Assembly: GCF_051486985.1 (NCBI RefSeq)
Contig: NZ_JAHVDV010000015.1
Location: forward strand, 49,342 to 113,341
DNA from: CBFFRJ01 sp051486985
Lineage (GTDB): Bacteria; Pseudomonadota; Gammaproteobacteria; Enterobacterales; Enterobacteriaceae
Length of the DNA stretch: 64,000 nt
Direction of reading: 5' to 3'
In this document: piece after piece, positions 17,001 to 24,653 of the stretch
Numbering within the stretch: the stretch's first letter is position 1
How the letters are laid out: every line of letters starts with the position of its first letter
Position numbers and translations under genes: made by a program
Notes under the pieces: generated by a model
The model's database searches: none
Told to the model about the DNA's origin: nothing
The model's input: only the letters and a program-made list of their open reading frames with translations

Positions 17001-17189
17001 CTGGGTCACGGTATCCTGCACCGTTTTGGCATCAGCACCTGGGTAGGACGCGCTGATCTGAATTGCCGGTGGCGCAATGGTGGGATATTGCGCAACAGGC
17101 AGCTTCAGGATCGCAAGACCCCCAGCCAGCATGATGATGATTGCGATCACCCACGCAAATATGGGGCGATCAATAAAGAAATTTGGCAT
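14040..17189 (-). CDS. acrB: Multidrug efflux RND permease AcrB
   Basis: This 1049-residue protein matches E. coli AcrB end to end. It is the inner-membrane proton-drug antiporter of the AcrA-AcrB-TolC pump, exporting bile salts, dyes and many antibiotics. Visible landmarks are the first TM helix after MPNFFIDRPIFAWV, the two large periplasmic loops, the proton-relay aspartate pair in GLLVDDAIVVVEN, and twelve TM segments overall. The start is 22 bases after the acrA stop. A strong terminator follows. It is co-transcribed with acrA and repressed by AcrR. Confidence 0.98.
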   Translation of the reverse strand: MPNFFIDRPIFAWVIAIIIMLAGGLAILKLPVAQYPTIAPPAIQISASYPGADAKTVQDTVTQVIEQNMNGIDGLLYMSSTSDSSGTVQITITFDSGTDADIAQVQVQNKLQLAMPLLPQEVQQQGVSVEKSSSSFLMVLGMISTDGSMTQEDIADYVGATVKDPVSRTTGVGDVQLFGAQYAMRIWMDPTKLNNFNLTPVDVITAIKAQNAQVAAGQLGGTPPVKGQQLNASIIAQTRLTSTEEFGKIMLKVNPDGSQVRLRDVAKIELGGENYDVIARYNGQPASGLGIKLATGANALDTASAVRATIAKLEPFFPHGLKAVYPYDTTPFVKISINEVVKTLVEAIVLVFLVMYLFLQNFRATLIPTIAVPVVLLGTFAILSIFGYSINTLTMFGMVLAIGLLVDDAIVVVENVERVMSEEGLSPKEATRKSMGQIQGALVGIAMVLSAVFIPMAFFGGSTGAIYRQFSITIVSAMVLSVLVALILTPALCATMLKPVAKGNHGEDKKGFFGWFNRVFDKSTHHYTDSVGNILRSTGRYLILYVIIVVGMALLFVRLPSSFLPDEDQGVFLTMAQLPAGATQERTQKVLDEVSKYYLDNEKANVNSVFTVNGFGFSGRGQNTGLAFVSLKNWDERPGEENKVPAIAGRASAHFSQIKDAMVFAFNLPAIVELGTATGFDFQLIDQANLGHDKLMQARNQLFGEIAKHPDLLVGVRPNGLEDTPQFKINIDQEKAQALGVSLSDINTTLGAAWGGSYVNDFIDRGRVKKVYLMSEAKYRMLPDDIGKWYVRGSDGQMVPFSAFSTSHWEYGSPRLERYNGLPSMEILGQAAPGKSTGEAMSMMEELAGKLPTGIGYDWTGMSYQERLSGNQGPALYAISLIVVFLCLAALYESWSIPFSVMLVVPLGVIGALLAATFRGLTNDVYFQVGLLTTIGLSAKNAILIVEFAKDLMDKEGKGLIEATLEAVRMRLRPILMTSLAFILGVLPLVISSGAGSGAQNAVGTGVMGGMITATVLAIFFVPVFFVVVRRRFSRKNEDVEHSHKVEQH

Positions 17190-17211
17190 GTCTTAACGGC
17201 TCCTGTTTAAG

Positions 17212-18411
17212 TTAAGACTTAGAAGGCTGGGACTGATCGCCTGCCTGAGACTGCTCTTTGTTATCTGCCGTCACTTCCTGAGCTTTTACCTGCGCACCGG
17301 GTTTCACTTTTTGCAGCCCGGTAATAATGACGCGGTCGCCAGCTTTAAGACCATCGGTTACCAGCCATTTGTCACCAATGGCCTGGGCTGCGGTAAGCTT
17401 ACGTATTTCCACTTTATCGCCTTCGCCCACCACCATTGCGGTGGCTTCACCACGCGGTGTACGCGTCACGCCCTGTTGCGGCACCAGCAGCGCGTTAGGG
17501 TTGGTTCCCTCTTCAAGTTTCGCGCGTACAAACAGGCCCGGCAGCAGCGTCATCTCTTTGTTAGGGAAAATAGCGCGCAGGGTGATAGAGCCGGTTGTCT
17601 GGTCAACGGTAACATCAGAAAACTCAAGCGTGCCGGTCTGCGGATACTTCATGCCATCATTAGTAACCAGTTCCACCTTCGCTTTGCCATTCTCTTGTTT
17701 CAGCGTGCCGTTCGCCAGTTCCTGCTTCAGACGCAGGTAGTCATTACTGGATTGGGTTACATCAACATAGATAGGATCGAGCTGCTGAACGGTGGCCAGT
17801 GCGTTTGTTTGACCGGATTGCACCAGAGCCCCTTCAGTCACGGAAGATTTACCAATGCGACCACTAATAGGCGACGTCACTTTGGTATAAGCGAGGTTAA
17901 TGCGCGCGGTTTCCATGGCAGCTTTTGCAGCAACGACCGCAGCAGAGGCCTGTTGTGCATCAGCCCGTGCAGTATCAAAGTCCTGTTGGCTGATGTACTT
18001 AGTGCCAACCAGTTTCTGATAGCGGTTCAGGGTCATTTGCGCAATATTCGCAGCGGCCTGCGCCTTCGCTAAATCACCTTTAGCGCTTTCGTAGGAGGCC
18101 TGATAGGTAGCCGGATCAATCTGATAAAGTGAGACACCCGCTTGAACATCACTACCTTCAGTGAAGTTGCGCTTTAAAATAATACCACTGACCTGCGGAC
18201 GGACTTCCGCAACACGAAATGCGCTGGTCCTGCCCGGAAGTTCTGTTGTGACCTGCAGAGATTCAGTTTTGAGCGTCACTACGCCCACTTCTGGCATCTG
18301 CCCCGCACCTTGTTGTTGTTCTGCGGGTTTTTCGTCACATCCTGTAAGCGCTAAGCTGCCTGAAAGCATCAGAACGACCGCCAGAGGCGTAAACCCTCTG
18401 TTTTTGTTCAT
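17212..18411 (-). CDS. acrA: Efflux periplasmic adaptor AcrA
   Basis: This 399-residue membrane fusion lipoprotein has a signal peptide with lipobox LALTGC, giving acylated C25. Beta-barrel, lipoyl halves (SDVQAGVSLYQIDPATY; SPISGRIGKSSVTEGALV) and an alpha-helical hairpin in between are recognisable. It bridges AcrB and TolC. The ATG at 18411 (MNKNRGFTPLAVV) matches E. coli; the frame extends 12 codons further upstream without homology. First gene of acrAB, divergent from acrR across a 141-base control region with an AcrR operator. Confidence 0.97.
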   Translation of the reverse strand: MNKNRGFTPLAVVLMLSGSLALTGCDEKPAEQQQGAGQMPEVGVVTLKTESLQVTTELPGRTSAFRVAEVRPQVSGIILKRNFTEGSDVQAGVSLYQIDPATYQASYESAKGDLAKAQAAANIAQMTLNRYQKLVGTKYISQQDFDTARADAQQASAAVVAAKAAMETARINLAYTKVTSPISGRIGKSSVTEGALVQSGQTNALATVQQLDPIYVDVTQSSNDYLRLKQELANGTLKQENGKAKVELVTNDGMKYPQTGTLEFSDVTVDQTTGSITLRAIFPNKEMTLLPGLFVRAKLEEGTNPNALLVPQQGVTRTPRGEATAMVVGEGDKVEIRKLTAAQAIGDKWLVTDGLKAGDRVIITGLQKVKPGAQVKAQEVTADNKEQSQAGDQSQPSKS

Positions 18412-18500
18412 AAGTAAACCTCGAGTGTCCGATTTCAAATTGATCAATGGATCACGTATCCCAAACCCATTGCTGCGTTTATATTATCGTCATGCTATAG

Positions 18501-18524
18501 TACAAACATTCATAAATGTATGTA
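18501..18524. promoter_or_regulatory. AcrR operator in acrA-acrR intergenic region
   Basis: A 24-base near-palindrome with half sites TACAAACATT and AATGTATGTA closely matches the AcrR operator described in E. coli. From this position AcrR can repress both acrAB and its own gene. Confidence 0.85.
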
Positions 18525-18552
18525 AATCTGACTCCTGTCAATTCACCAACAT

Positions 18553-18571
18553 ATGGCACGAAAAACCAAAC
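18553..18571. promoter_or_regulatory. marbox overlapping the acrR start codon
   Basis: ATGGCACGAAAAACCAAAC fits the MarA/SoxS/Rob consensus AYNGCACNNWNNRYYAAAY at every defined position. It coincides with the first codons of acrR, the position described for E. coli acrAB, so stress activators can raise acrAB expression. Confidence 0.75.
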
Positions 18572-19206
18572 AGCAGGCTATGGAGACACGTCAACACATC
18601 CTTGATGTGGCAATGCGTCTTTTTTCCCAGCAGGGCGTCTCTTCTACCTCCCTTGCAGATATTGCGCAGGCGGCCGGGGTAACACGTGGTGCAATTTACT
18701 GGCACTTTAAAAACAAGTCTGAATTGTTTAGCGAAATCTGGGAATTGTCAGAATCCAGTATTAGCGATCTTGAAACTGAGTATCGGGCAAAATTCCCCGG
18801 CGATCCACTCTCAGTTTTAAGGGAAATTTTGGTCTATGTCCTTGAAGCTACCGTTGTTGAAGAACGTCGTCGACTAATGATGGAGATCATCTTTCACAAG
18901 TGTGAATTTGTTGGCGAAATGGCCATCGTTCAACAGGCACAGCGTAATTTATGCCTCGAAAGTTACGATCGTATTGAACAAACGCTCAAAGAGTGCATGG
19001 AGGCGAAATTATTGCCGACCAACTTATTAACACGACGAGCGGCTATCCTGATGCGGGGCTACATTTCCGGTATCATGGAAAACTGGCTATTTGCCCCCCA
19101 ATCCTTTGACTTAAAAAAAGAAGCCAGAGATTTTGTGGCCATTCTACTCGAGATGTGCCGCTTTTGCCCGACGCTGCATAATAACTCGGAAAACGGAACA
19201 GTTTAA
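18553..19206 (+). CDS. acrR: TetR-family repressor AcrR
   Basis: This 217-residue TetR-type regulator starts MARKTKQQAMETRQHILDVA as in E. coli. The N-terminal helix-turn-helix (LADIAQAAGVTRGAIYWHF, about 33-51) binds the operator upstream. The C-terminal helical domain accommodates drugs that release it. It represses acrAB and itself. No frameshift or premature stop is seen, so efflux should be under normal control in this strain. Confidence 0.97.
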   Translation: MARKTKQQAMETRQHILDVAMRLFSQQGVSSTSLADIAQAAGVTRGAIYWHFKNKSELFSEIWELSESSISDLETEYRAKFPGDPLSVLREILVYVLEATVVEERRRLMMEIIFHKCEFVGEMAIVQQAQRNLCLESYDRIEQTLKECMEAKLLPTNLLTRRAAILMRGYISGIMENWLFAPQSFDLKKEARDFVAILLEMCRFCPTLHNNSENGTV

Positions 19207-19331
19207 AACCCTTCTGTGCGGAAATTATCGCCCCCTTTCTGGGTGACCAGGTTGTCTATTTATCGCGGCATGTTATCCTTCGGCGTTGGCTAGTTTCGGC
19301 CCTCTTCCCTGTATACAGATTAATCACGCAA

Positions 19332-22300
19332 ATGATGCCGCAATTCACTCGCTCATGCCGTCCGCTCTCAGCTTTCGCTGTCATGCTCATTATCTTTGTC
19401 TGCTTTGTGGGCAATGCCATTGGGGCGACCGCCGCCAATGATTTACCTTCCCGCAGTGATGTCCAGAGCCAGCTTGACGCACTCAATAAACAAAAAGATC
19501 ACAGCGCGGTGGATAAGCTGGTCATTGAAGACCTGACCGCTACGCTGGAGACGCTTGATAAAATCGAGCGGGTAAAGCAGGAGACCATCCTGCTTAAACA
19601 GAAAGTGACCCAGGCACCGGATAAACTGCGTCAGGCCACGGACGCCCTGAACAGCCTCAGCGATAAAGACAACGATGACGAAACGCGTAAAACGCTGGCA
19701 ACGCTATCGCTGCGCCAGCTTGAGTCGCGCTTAGCCCAGTTGCTTGATGATTTACAGACGGCGCAGAACGATTTATCCAACTACAACAGCCAGCTGGTTT
19801 CTCTGCAAACGCAACCGGAGCGTGTGCAGAACCAGATGTATACGTCCTCACAGCAGTTGCAGCAGATTCGTAATCGCCTAAATGGCACGGCAGCGGGAGA
19901 AGGGGCATTACGCCCGACGCAACAGGCGTTGCTGCTGGCTGAACAGGCATTACTGAATGCGCAGATTGAGCATCAACGTAAAAGTCTGGAAGGCAATACC
20001 ACGCTACAGGATACCTTGCAGAAGCAGCGCGATTATGTCACCGCCAACAGCAATCGCCTTGAGCATCAGCTTCAGTTGCTGCAGGAGGCGGTGAACAATA
20101 AGCGACTGACGTTGACAGAAAAAACCGCTCAGGAAGCAGTTACACCCGATGAAACCGCGCGGATTCAGGCCGTGCCTTTGGTGAAACAAGAGTTAGACGT
20201 TAACCATCAGTTGAGTCAGAAACTCATCACCGCTACGCAAAATGGTAATACGCTGGTTCAGCAAAACATCAAAGTGAAAAACTGGCTCGACCGTGCGTTA
20301 CAGTCTGAGCGTACCATTAAAGAGCAAATTTCCGTTCTGAAAGGGAGTTTGCTGCTGTCACGCATTCTTTATCAACAACAGCAAACCCTGCCTTCGGCCG
20401 ATGAGCTGGAAGACATGACCAATCGCATTGCCGATCTGCGTCTTGAACAATTTGAGGTCAATCAGCAGCGTGATGCGCTGTTCCAGAGCGACACCTTCGT
20501 AGCCAAACTGGAAGAGGGGCATCAGAGTGACGTAAACGACGAGGTTCACGATGCGCTGCTGCAGGTGGTGGATATGCGTCGCGAGTTGCTGGATCAATTA
20601 AATAAGCAGTTAGGCAACCAGCTGATGATGGCCATTAATCTTCAGGTGAATCAGCAGCAGTTAATGAGCGTGTCCAAAAGTCTGCAAGAGATCCTGACGC
20701 AGCAAATCTTCTGGGTAAACAGTAATAAACCAATGGACTGGGACTGGATTAAATCTTTCCCCCAGGCGCTCAAAGATCAGATCAGCAAAATGAAAATCAC
20801 CGTTAACTGGGAAAAAGCCTGGCCTGCGGTGGCGATTGCTTTCCTGACGGGATTACCGCTGCTGCTGATCGCGGGACTTATCCGCTGGCGTCTGAGCTGG
20901 TTGCGTAGTTACCAGGCAAAACTGGCCTTACAGGTCGGACAGTTACGTAACGACAGCCAATTGCATACGCCGAAAGCCATACTGATTGACCTGATTCGGG
21001 CGCTCCCGGTGTGCCTGATTATTCTGGCGATCGGGCTGATATTACTGACCATGCAGCTCAACATCAGTGAACTGCTGTGGGCGTTCAGTAAAAAACTGGC
21101 AGTGTTCTGGCTGGTCTTCGGGCTGTGCTGGAAAGTCCTGGAAAAAGATGGTGTGGCGGTTAACCACTTTGCAATGCCGGCACAACTGACCAGTCACTGG
21201 CGTCGACAGATTGTCCGCATCAGCCTCGCGTTGCTGCCTCTGCATTTCTGGTCCGTCGTCTCTGAGCTGTCCCCCTTACATTTAATGGATGACGTGCTGG
21301 GGCAGACCGTTATTTTCCTGAACCTGCTGGTGATCACCGCCCTCGTCTGGCCGATGTTCCGTGAAAGCTGGCGTGATAAAGAGTCGCATAGCATCCGGCT
21401 GGTAACGATCACGGTGCTGGCCTTTGTGCCGATCGCATTGATGGTGCTGACCGCGACGGGGTACTTCTACACCACGCTGCGCTTGTCCGGGCGCTGGATT
21501 GAAACCGTCTATCTGGTGATTGTCTGGAATCTACTCTACCAGACCGTATTACGTGGGCTGAGCGTGGCTGCCAGACGTATTGCCTACCGTCGTGCGCTGG
21601 CACGCCGTCAGAATATGGTCAAAGAGGGTGCCGAAGGGGCTGAACCGCAGGAAGAACCCACTATCGCGCTGGAGCAGGTCAACCAACAGACGCTGCGCAT
21701 TACCATGCTGGTGATGATCTCTCTGTTTGCGGTCCTGTTTTGGGCAATCTGGTCGGATTTGATCACTGTTTTCGCCTATCTCGATAGCGTTGTACTTTGG
21801 CACTACAACGGCACTGAAGCGGGTGCAGCGGTGATGAAAAACGTCACTATGGGCAGCATGTTGTTTGCTCTTGTGGCCTTTGTGGTTGCCTGGGCGTTGA
21901 TACGAAACCTGCCCGGTCTGCTGGAAGTCCTGGTGCTCTCGCGACTCAATATGCGTCAGGGGGCGTCCTACGCCATCACCACTATCCTCAATTACATCAT
22001 TATTGGGGCCGGTGCGATGACGGTGTTCGGTTCGCTGGGCGTGTCATGGGACAAACTGCAGTGGCTGGCGGCAGCCTTGTCGGTGGGCCTTGGGTTTGGC
22101 TTACAGGAAATATTTGGTAACTTCGTCTCAGGGCTTATCATTCTGTTCGAACGTCCGGTGCGTATTGGCGATACGGTGACAATCGGGACCTTCTCTGGTT
22201 CGGTCAGTAAGATCCGCATCCGTGCCACGACAATCACCGATTTTGACCGTAAAGAGGTCATCATTCCGAACAAGGCGTTTGTGACCGAACGTCTGATTAA

Positions 22301-22685
22301 CTGGTCACTGTCCGACACCATCACCCGCGTGGTCATCCGGCTTGGCGTCGCCTATGGCTCAGATCTGGATAAAGTGAAAGCAATCTTATTGCAGGCGGCG
22401 ATGGAGCATCCGAAAGTGATGCATGATCCAGAGCCGTCGGTCTTCTTCACGACCTTTGGCCCCAGTACGCTGGATCACGAACTGCGCCTGTACGTGCGTG
22501 AACTGCGCGATCGTAGCTATACCGTTGATGAGCTGAACCGCACCATTGATAGACTATGTCGTGAAAACAACATCAACATTGCCTTTAACCAGCTTGAGGT
22601 GCATTTGCGCAATGAGAAAGGTGAAGAGCACCAGGAAGTGAAGCGTGAGCGCAGAGGGGATGACCCAACGCCTGCCCTAAAATAA
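19332..22685 (+). CDS. mscK: Potassium-dependent mechanosensitive channel MscK
   Basis: This 1117-residue protein is homologous to E. coli MscK/KefA (1120). It has an N-terminal signal peptide (ends near VGNAIGA), a long periplasmic coiled-coil domain (about 40-470), around eleven TM helices, and a C-terminal MscS core with the pore-lining segment SVGLGFGLQEIFGNFVSGLI. It opens under membrane tension in osmotic downshock, in a potassium-sensitive way. It follows acrR on the same strand with a 125-base gap. A second in-frame ATG directly follows the first. Confidence 0.96.
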   Translation: MMPQFTRSCRPLSAFAVMLIIFVCFVGNAIGATAANDLPSRSDVQSQLDALNKQKDHSAVDKLVIEDLTATLETLDKIERVKQETILLKQKVTQAPDKLRQATDALNSLSDKDNDDETRKTLATLSLRQLESRLAQLLDDLQTAQNDLSNYNSQLVSLQTQPERVQNQMYTSSQQLQQIRNRLNGTAAGEGALRPTQQALLLAEQALLNAQIEHQRKSLEGNTTLQDTLQKQRDYVTANSNRLEHQLQLLQEAVNNKRLTLTEKTAQEAVTPDETARIQAVPLVKQELDVNHQLSQKLITATQNGNTLVQQNIKVKNWLDRALQSERTIKEQISVLKGSLLLSRILYQQQQTLPSADELEDMTNRIADLRLEQFEVNQQRDALFQSDTFVAKLEEGHQSDVNDEVHDALLQVVDMRRELLDQLNKQLGNQLMMAINLQVNQQQLMSVSKSLQEILTQQIFWVNSNKPMDWDWIKSFPQALKDQISKMKITVNWEKAWPAVAIAFLTGLPLLLIAGLIRWRLSWLRSYQAKLALQVGQLRNDSQLHTPKAILIDLIRALPVCLIILAIGLILLTMQLNISELLWAFSKKLAVFWLVFGLCWKVLEKDGVAVNHFAMPAQLTSHWRRQIVRISLALLPLHFWSVVSELSPLHLMDDVLGQTVIFLNLLVITALVWPMFRESWRDKESHSIRLVTITVLAFVPIALMVLTATGYFYTTLRLSGRWIETVYLVIVWNLLYQTVLRGLSVAARRIAYRRALARRQNMVKEGAEGAEPQEEPTIALEQVNQQTLRITMLVMISLFAVLFWAIWSDLITVFAYLDSVVLWHYNGTEAGAAVMKNVTMGSMLFALVAFVVAWALIRNLPGLLEVLVLSRLNMRQGASYAITTILNYIIIGAGAMTVFGSLGVSWDKLQWLAAALSVGLGFGLQEIFGNFVSGLIILFERPVRIGDTVTIGTFSGSVSKIRIRATTITDFDRKEVIIPNKAFVTERLINWSLSDTITRVVIRLGVAYGSDLDKVKAILLQAAMEHPKVMHDPEPSVFFTTFGPSTLDHELRLYVRELRDRSYTVDELNRTIDRLCRENNINIAFNQLEVHLRNEKGEEHQEVKRERRGDDPTPALK

Positions 22686-22708
22686 TGTAAAGCCGACCCG
22701 CGCTCTCC

Positions 22709-22879
22709 TTAAGGAGAGAGCGGGGACGAGGGTGAAAGTCCCTCGATCTTCTTCTCAAAATCCCGTCTTACTATCTCCAGCGCTTTCAGTGCCGTATCGG
22801 GCGCAACCTGATGCTCTTCCAGCAGCATAATCAGGTCCACCGCCAGCTTGATTTCATCCGGGGCATTTTCCAGTGACAT
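22709..22879 (-). CDS. ybaM: Small protein YbaM
   Basis: This 56-residue protein starts MSLENAPDEIKLAVDLIM and matches E. coli YbaM (53 residues) over most of its length. The last residues (about 47-56) are divergent because the frame runs into a GC-rich inverted repeat shared with other intergenic sites. It lies 13 bases downstream of priC on the same strand, probably in one operon. Function unknown. Confidence 0.85.
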   Translation of the reverse strand: MSLENAPDEIKLAVDLIMLLEEHQVAPDTALKALEIVRRDFEKKIEGLSPSSPLSP

Positions 22880-22892
22880 TTCCTCTCCTCGT

Positions 22893-23420
22893 TTAGCGTG
22901 TCAGATGCGCCAGCACGCGTTCAATTTTATCCAGCGCGTGACGGCAGCGACGGAGCCTTTCTTCAAACGCAATAATCTCTTTATGGAGCTGCTGCTGCTC
23001 GGCGAAGGTGGCAACCTGGCTGACTTTTTCTTCGCGCTCACGCTTCATCGCAAGCAGACGCTGCTCAAATTGCTGGTGCTGTAAGCGCTTGCGTTGCCAT
23101 TTAGCGATACCGGGTTTAGCCGCGTCCCAGGACCGCAGTGACCAGACGGCGCTTTCACGCACCAGGGCGGTGAGTTGCGACGCCAGGTGCTCCGCAAGCC
23201 AGGCTACCTGAGGAGCGCGCTCTGCATTCACGGCATGGCGCAGCGCTGCGAGATTGTCGCGTGCTTCGTCAAGATAAGCTCGCATCATCGTGCTGCGGGT
23301 GCGAAAAAGTTGCCGATCGAAACGGGGACTCACGGTGGCGTGCGAAGACAAGGGAGCCATCTCCCTGGCGAGCGCGGATAATTTTTGTTCCAGCGCCTGT
23401 AACAGCAACATGCTTTTCAC
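22893..23420 (-). CDS. priC: Primosomal replication protein PriC
   Basis: This 175-residue basic helical protein is collinear with E. coli PriC. It is a replication-restart factor that loads DnaB at stalled forks independently of PriA. Conserved segments include SPRFDRQLFRT, DNLAALRHAV, QVAWLAEHLASQL and the C-terminal RRCRHALDKIER. The start is the GTG at 23420 (aligning V-K-S-M-L-L-L with E. coli MKTALLL), preceded by AGGGGA. The frame continues upstream without homology. It is divergent from ybaN. Confidence 0.92.
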   Translation of the reverse strand: MKSMLLLQALEQKLSALAREMAPLSSHATVSPRFDRQLFRTRSTMMRAYLDEARDNLAALRHAVNAERAPQVAWLAEHLASQLTALVRESAVWSLRSWDAAKPGIAKWQRKRLQHQQFEQRLLAMKREREEKVSQVATFAEQQQLHKEIIAFEERLRRCRHALDKIERVLAHLTR

Positions 23421-23487
23421 TTCCCATTCCCCTGAAAATCCTGCGACTATGCTACAGTAGCCGCTCATCTTGATAACGATTCGCATT

Positions 23488-23865
23488 ATGAAACGAACTA
23501 TTTTAATCATCATTGGCTGGGTGGCGGTAGTGCTCGGTACCCTGGGGGTGGTGTTGCCCCTGCTGCCAACCACGCCGTTTATCTTGCTGGCGGCCTGGTG
23601 TTTCGCGCGATCTTCTCCCCGTTTTCATGACTGGCTGCTTTACCGCTCCTGGTTTGGCGGCTATTTGCGCCACTGGCAACAGTACCGGGCAATGCCACCG
23701 GGCGCTAAGCCACGGGCCATCGCCGTTATTCTGGTGACCTTCGCCATTTCATTATGGCTGGTAAAGATGATGTGGGTACGGATCCTGCTTCTGGTCATTC
23801 TGAGCTGCCTGCTCATTTTTATGTGGCGTCTGCCCGTGATTGACGCAAAGCAACAAAAACCGTAA
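23488..23865 (+). CDS. ybaN: DUF454 inner membrane protein YbaN
   Basis: This 125-residue protein matches E. coli YbaN (DUF454). It has an N-terminal double hydrophobic region (about 5-40) with the characteristic LGVVLPLLPTTPFILLAAWCFARSS, a basic loop, and a C-terminal pair of TM helices (about 75-118). Function unknown. The ATG at 23488 is chosen by alignment; six upstream codons in the frame look non-homologous. It is divergent from priC. Confidence 0.92.
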   Translation: MKRTILIIIGWVAVVLGTLGVVLPLLPTTPFILLAAWCFARSSPRFHDWLLYRSWFGGYLRHWQQYRAMPPGAKPRAIAVILVTFAISLWLVKMMWVRILLLVILSCLLIFMWRLPVIDAKQQKP

Positions 23866-24014
23866 AGGGCAGTAATGGCAGTTGCAATTGTCGCGCTCAG
23901 CCAGTAAATTCTGGCGTTTTCGAGCACAGGTACGACTGGTTAAATGTTAACCGCAGGTTGCATTTAAATTCCCGGCGAGCCGTGAGTAATACCGTTTCTA
24001 TCAGGCAAAAATCC

Positions 24015-24566
24015 ATGACAGCGACTGCGCAGCAGCTTGAATTTCTAAAAAACAGCATCAAAAGCATTCAGGACTACCCGAAGCCGGGCATCCTGTTCCG
24101 TGATGTCACCAGTTTGCTGGAAGACCCCAGGGCTTACGCCCTCAGCATTCAACTGCTGGTTGAGCGTTTCAAAGACGCCGGGGTCACCAAAGTAGTAGGG
24201 ACCGAAGCGCGTGGCTTCCTTTTCGGTGCGCCCGTCGCACTGGGTCTGGGCGTCGGTTTCGTACCCGTGCGCAAACCGCGTAAACTGCCACGAGAAACCA
24301 TCGCGGAAAGCTATGAACTGGAGTACGGCACCGATCAGTTAGAAATCCACGTCGATGCCATCCAGGCTGGTGACAAAGTGCTGGTTGTAGACGATCTGCT
24401 GGCAACCGGCGGCACCATCGAAGCCACCGTAAAATTGATTCGTCGCCTCGGCGGTGAAGTGAACGACGCGGCATTCATCATTAATCTGTTCGATCTGGGC
24501 GGTGAACAGCGTCTGGAAAAACAGGGTATCACCTGTTACAGCTTAGTGCCTTTCCCGGGGCATTAA
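24015..24566 (+). CDS. apt: Adenine phosphoribosyltransferase
   Basis: This 183-residue protein is nearly identical to E. coli Apt. It converts adenine plus PRPP to AMP in purine salvage. The PRPP-binding motif VLVVDDLLATGGT (near 120-132) and the adenine-pocket region KPGILFRDV are intact. The ATG at 24015 (MTATAQQLEFL) is confirmed by homology. It precedes dnaX as in E. coli, with a strong hairpin between them. Confidence 0.97.
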   Translation: MTATAQQLEFLKNSIKSIQDYPKPGILFRDVTSLLEDPRAYALSIQLLVERFKDAGVTKVVGTEARGFLFGAPVALGLGVGFVPVRKPRKLPRETIAESYELEYGTDQLEIHVDAIQAGDKVLVVDDLLATGGTIEATVKLIRRLGGEVNDAAFIINLFDLGGEQRLEKQGITCYSLVPFPGH

Positions 24567-24577
24567 TCCCCCGTCCC

Positions 24578-24604
24578 ACAACCTCGCCCAATGGGTGAGG
24601 TTGT
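24578..24604 (+). terminator. Hairpin between apt and dnaX
   Basis: A 12-bp stem (ACAACCTCGCCC with GGGTGAGGTTGT, one G-T wobble) encloses the loop AAT and is followed by GTTAGCATTC. It probably terminates or attenuates apt transcripts before dnaX. The T-run is poor. Confidence 0.55.
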
Positions 24605-24653
24605 GTTAGCATTCCCCCAATCAATTCACCTTCCAGCGTTTCAGAGCCTGCCA

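Noticed and set aside
24591..24653. Upstream extension of DnaX by 21 residues
   Set aside because: The extension spans the apt-dnaX hairpin and has no counterpart in E. coli DnaX. The ATG at 24654 is the conserved start.
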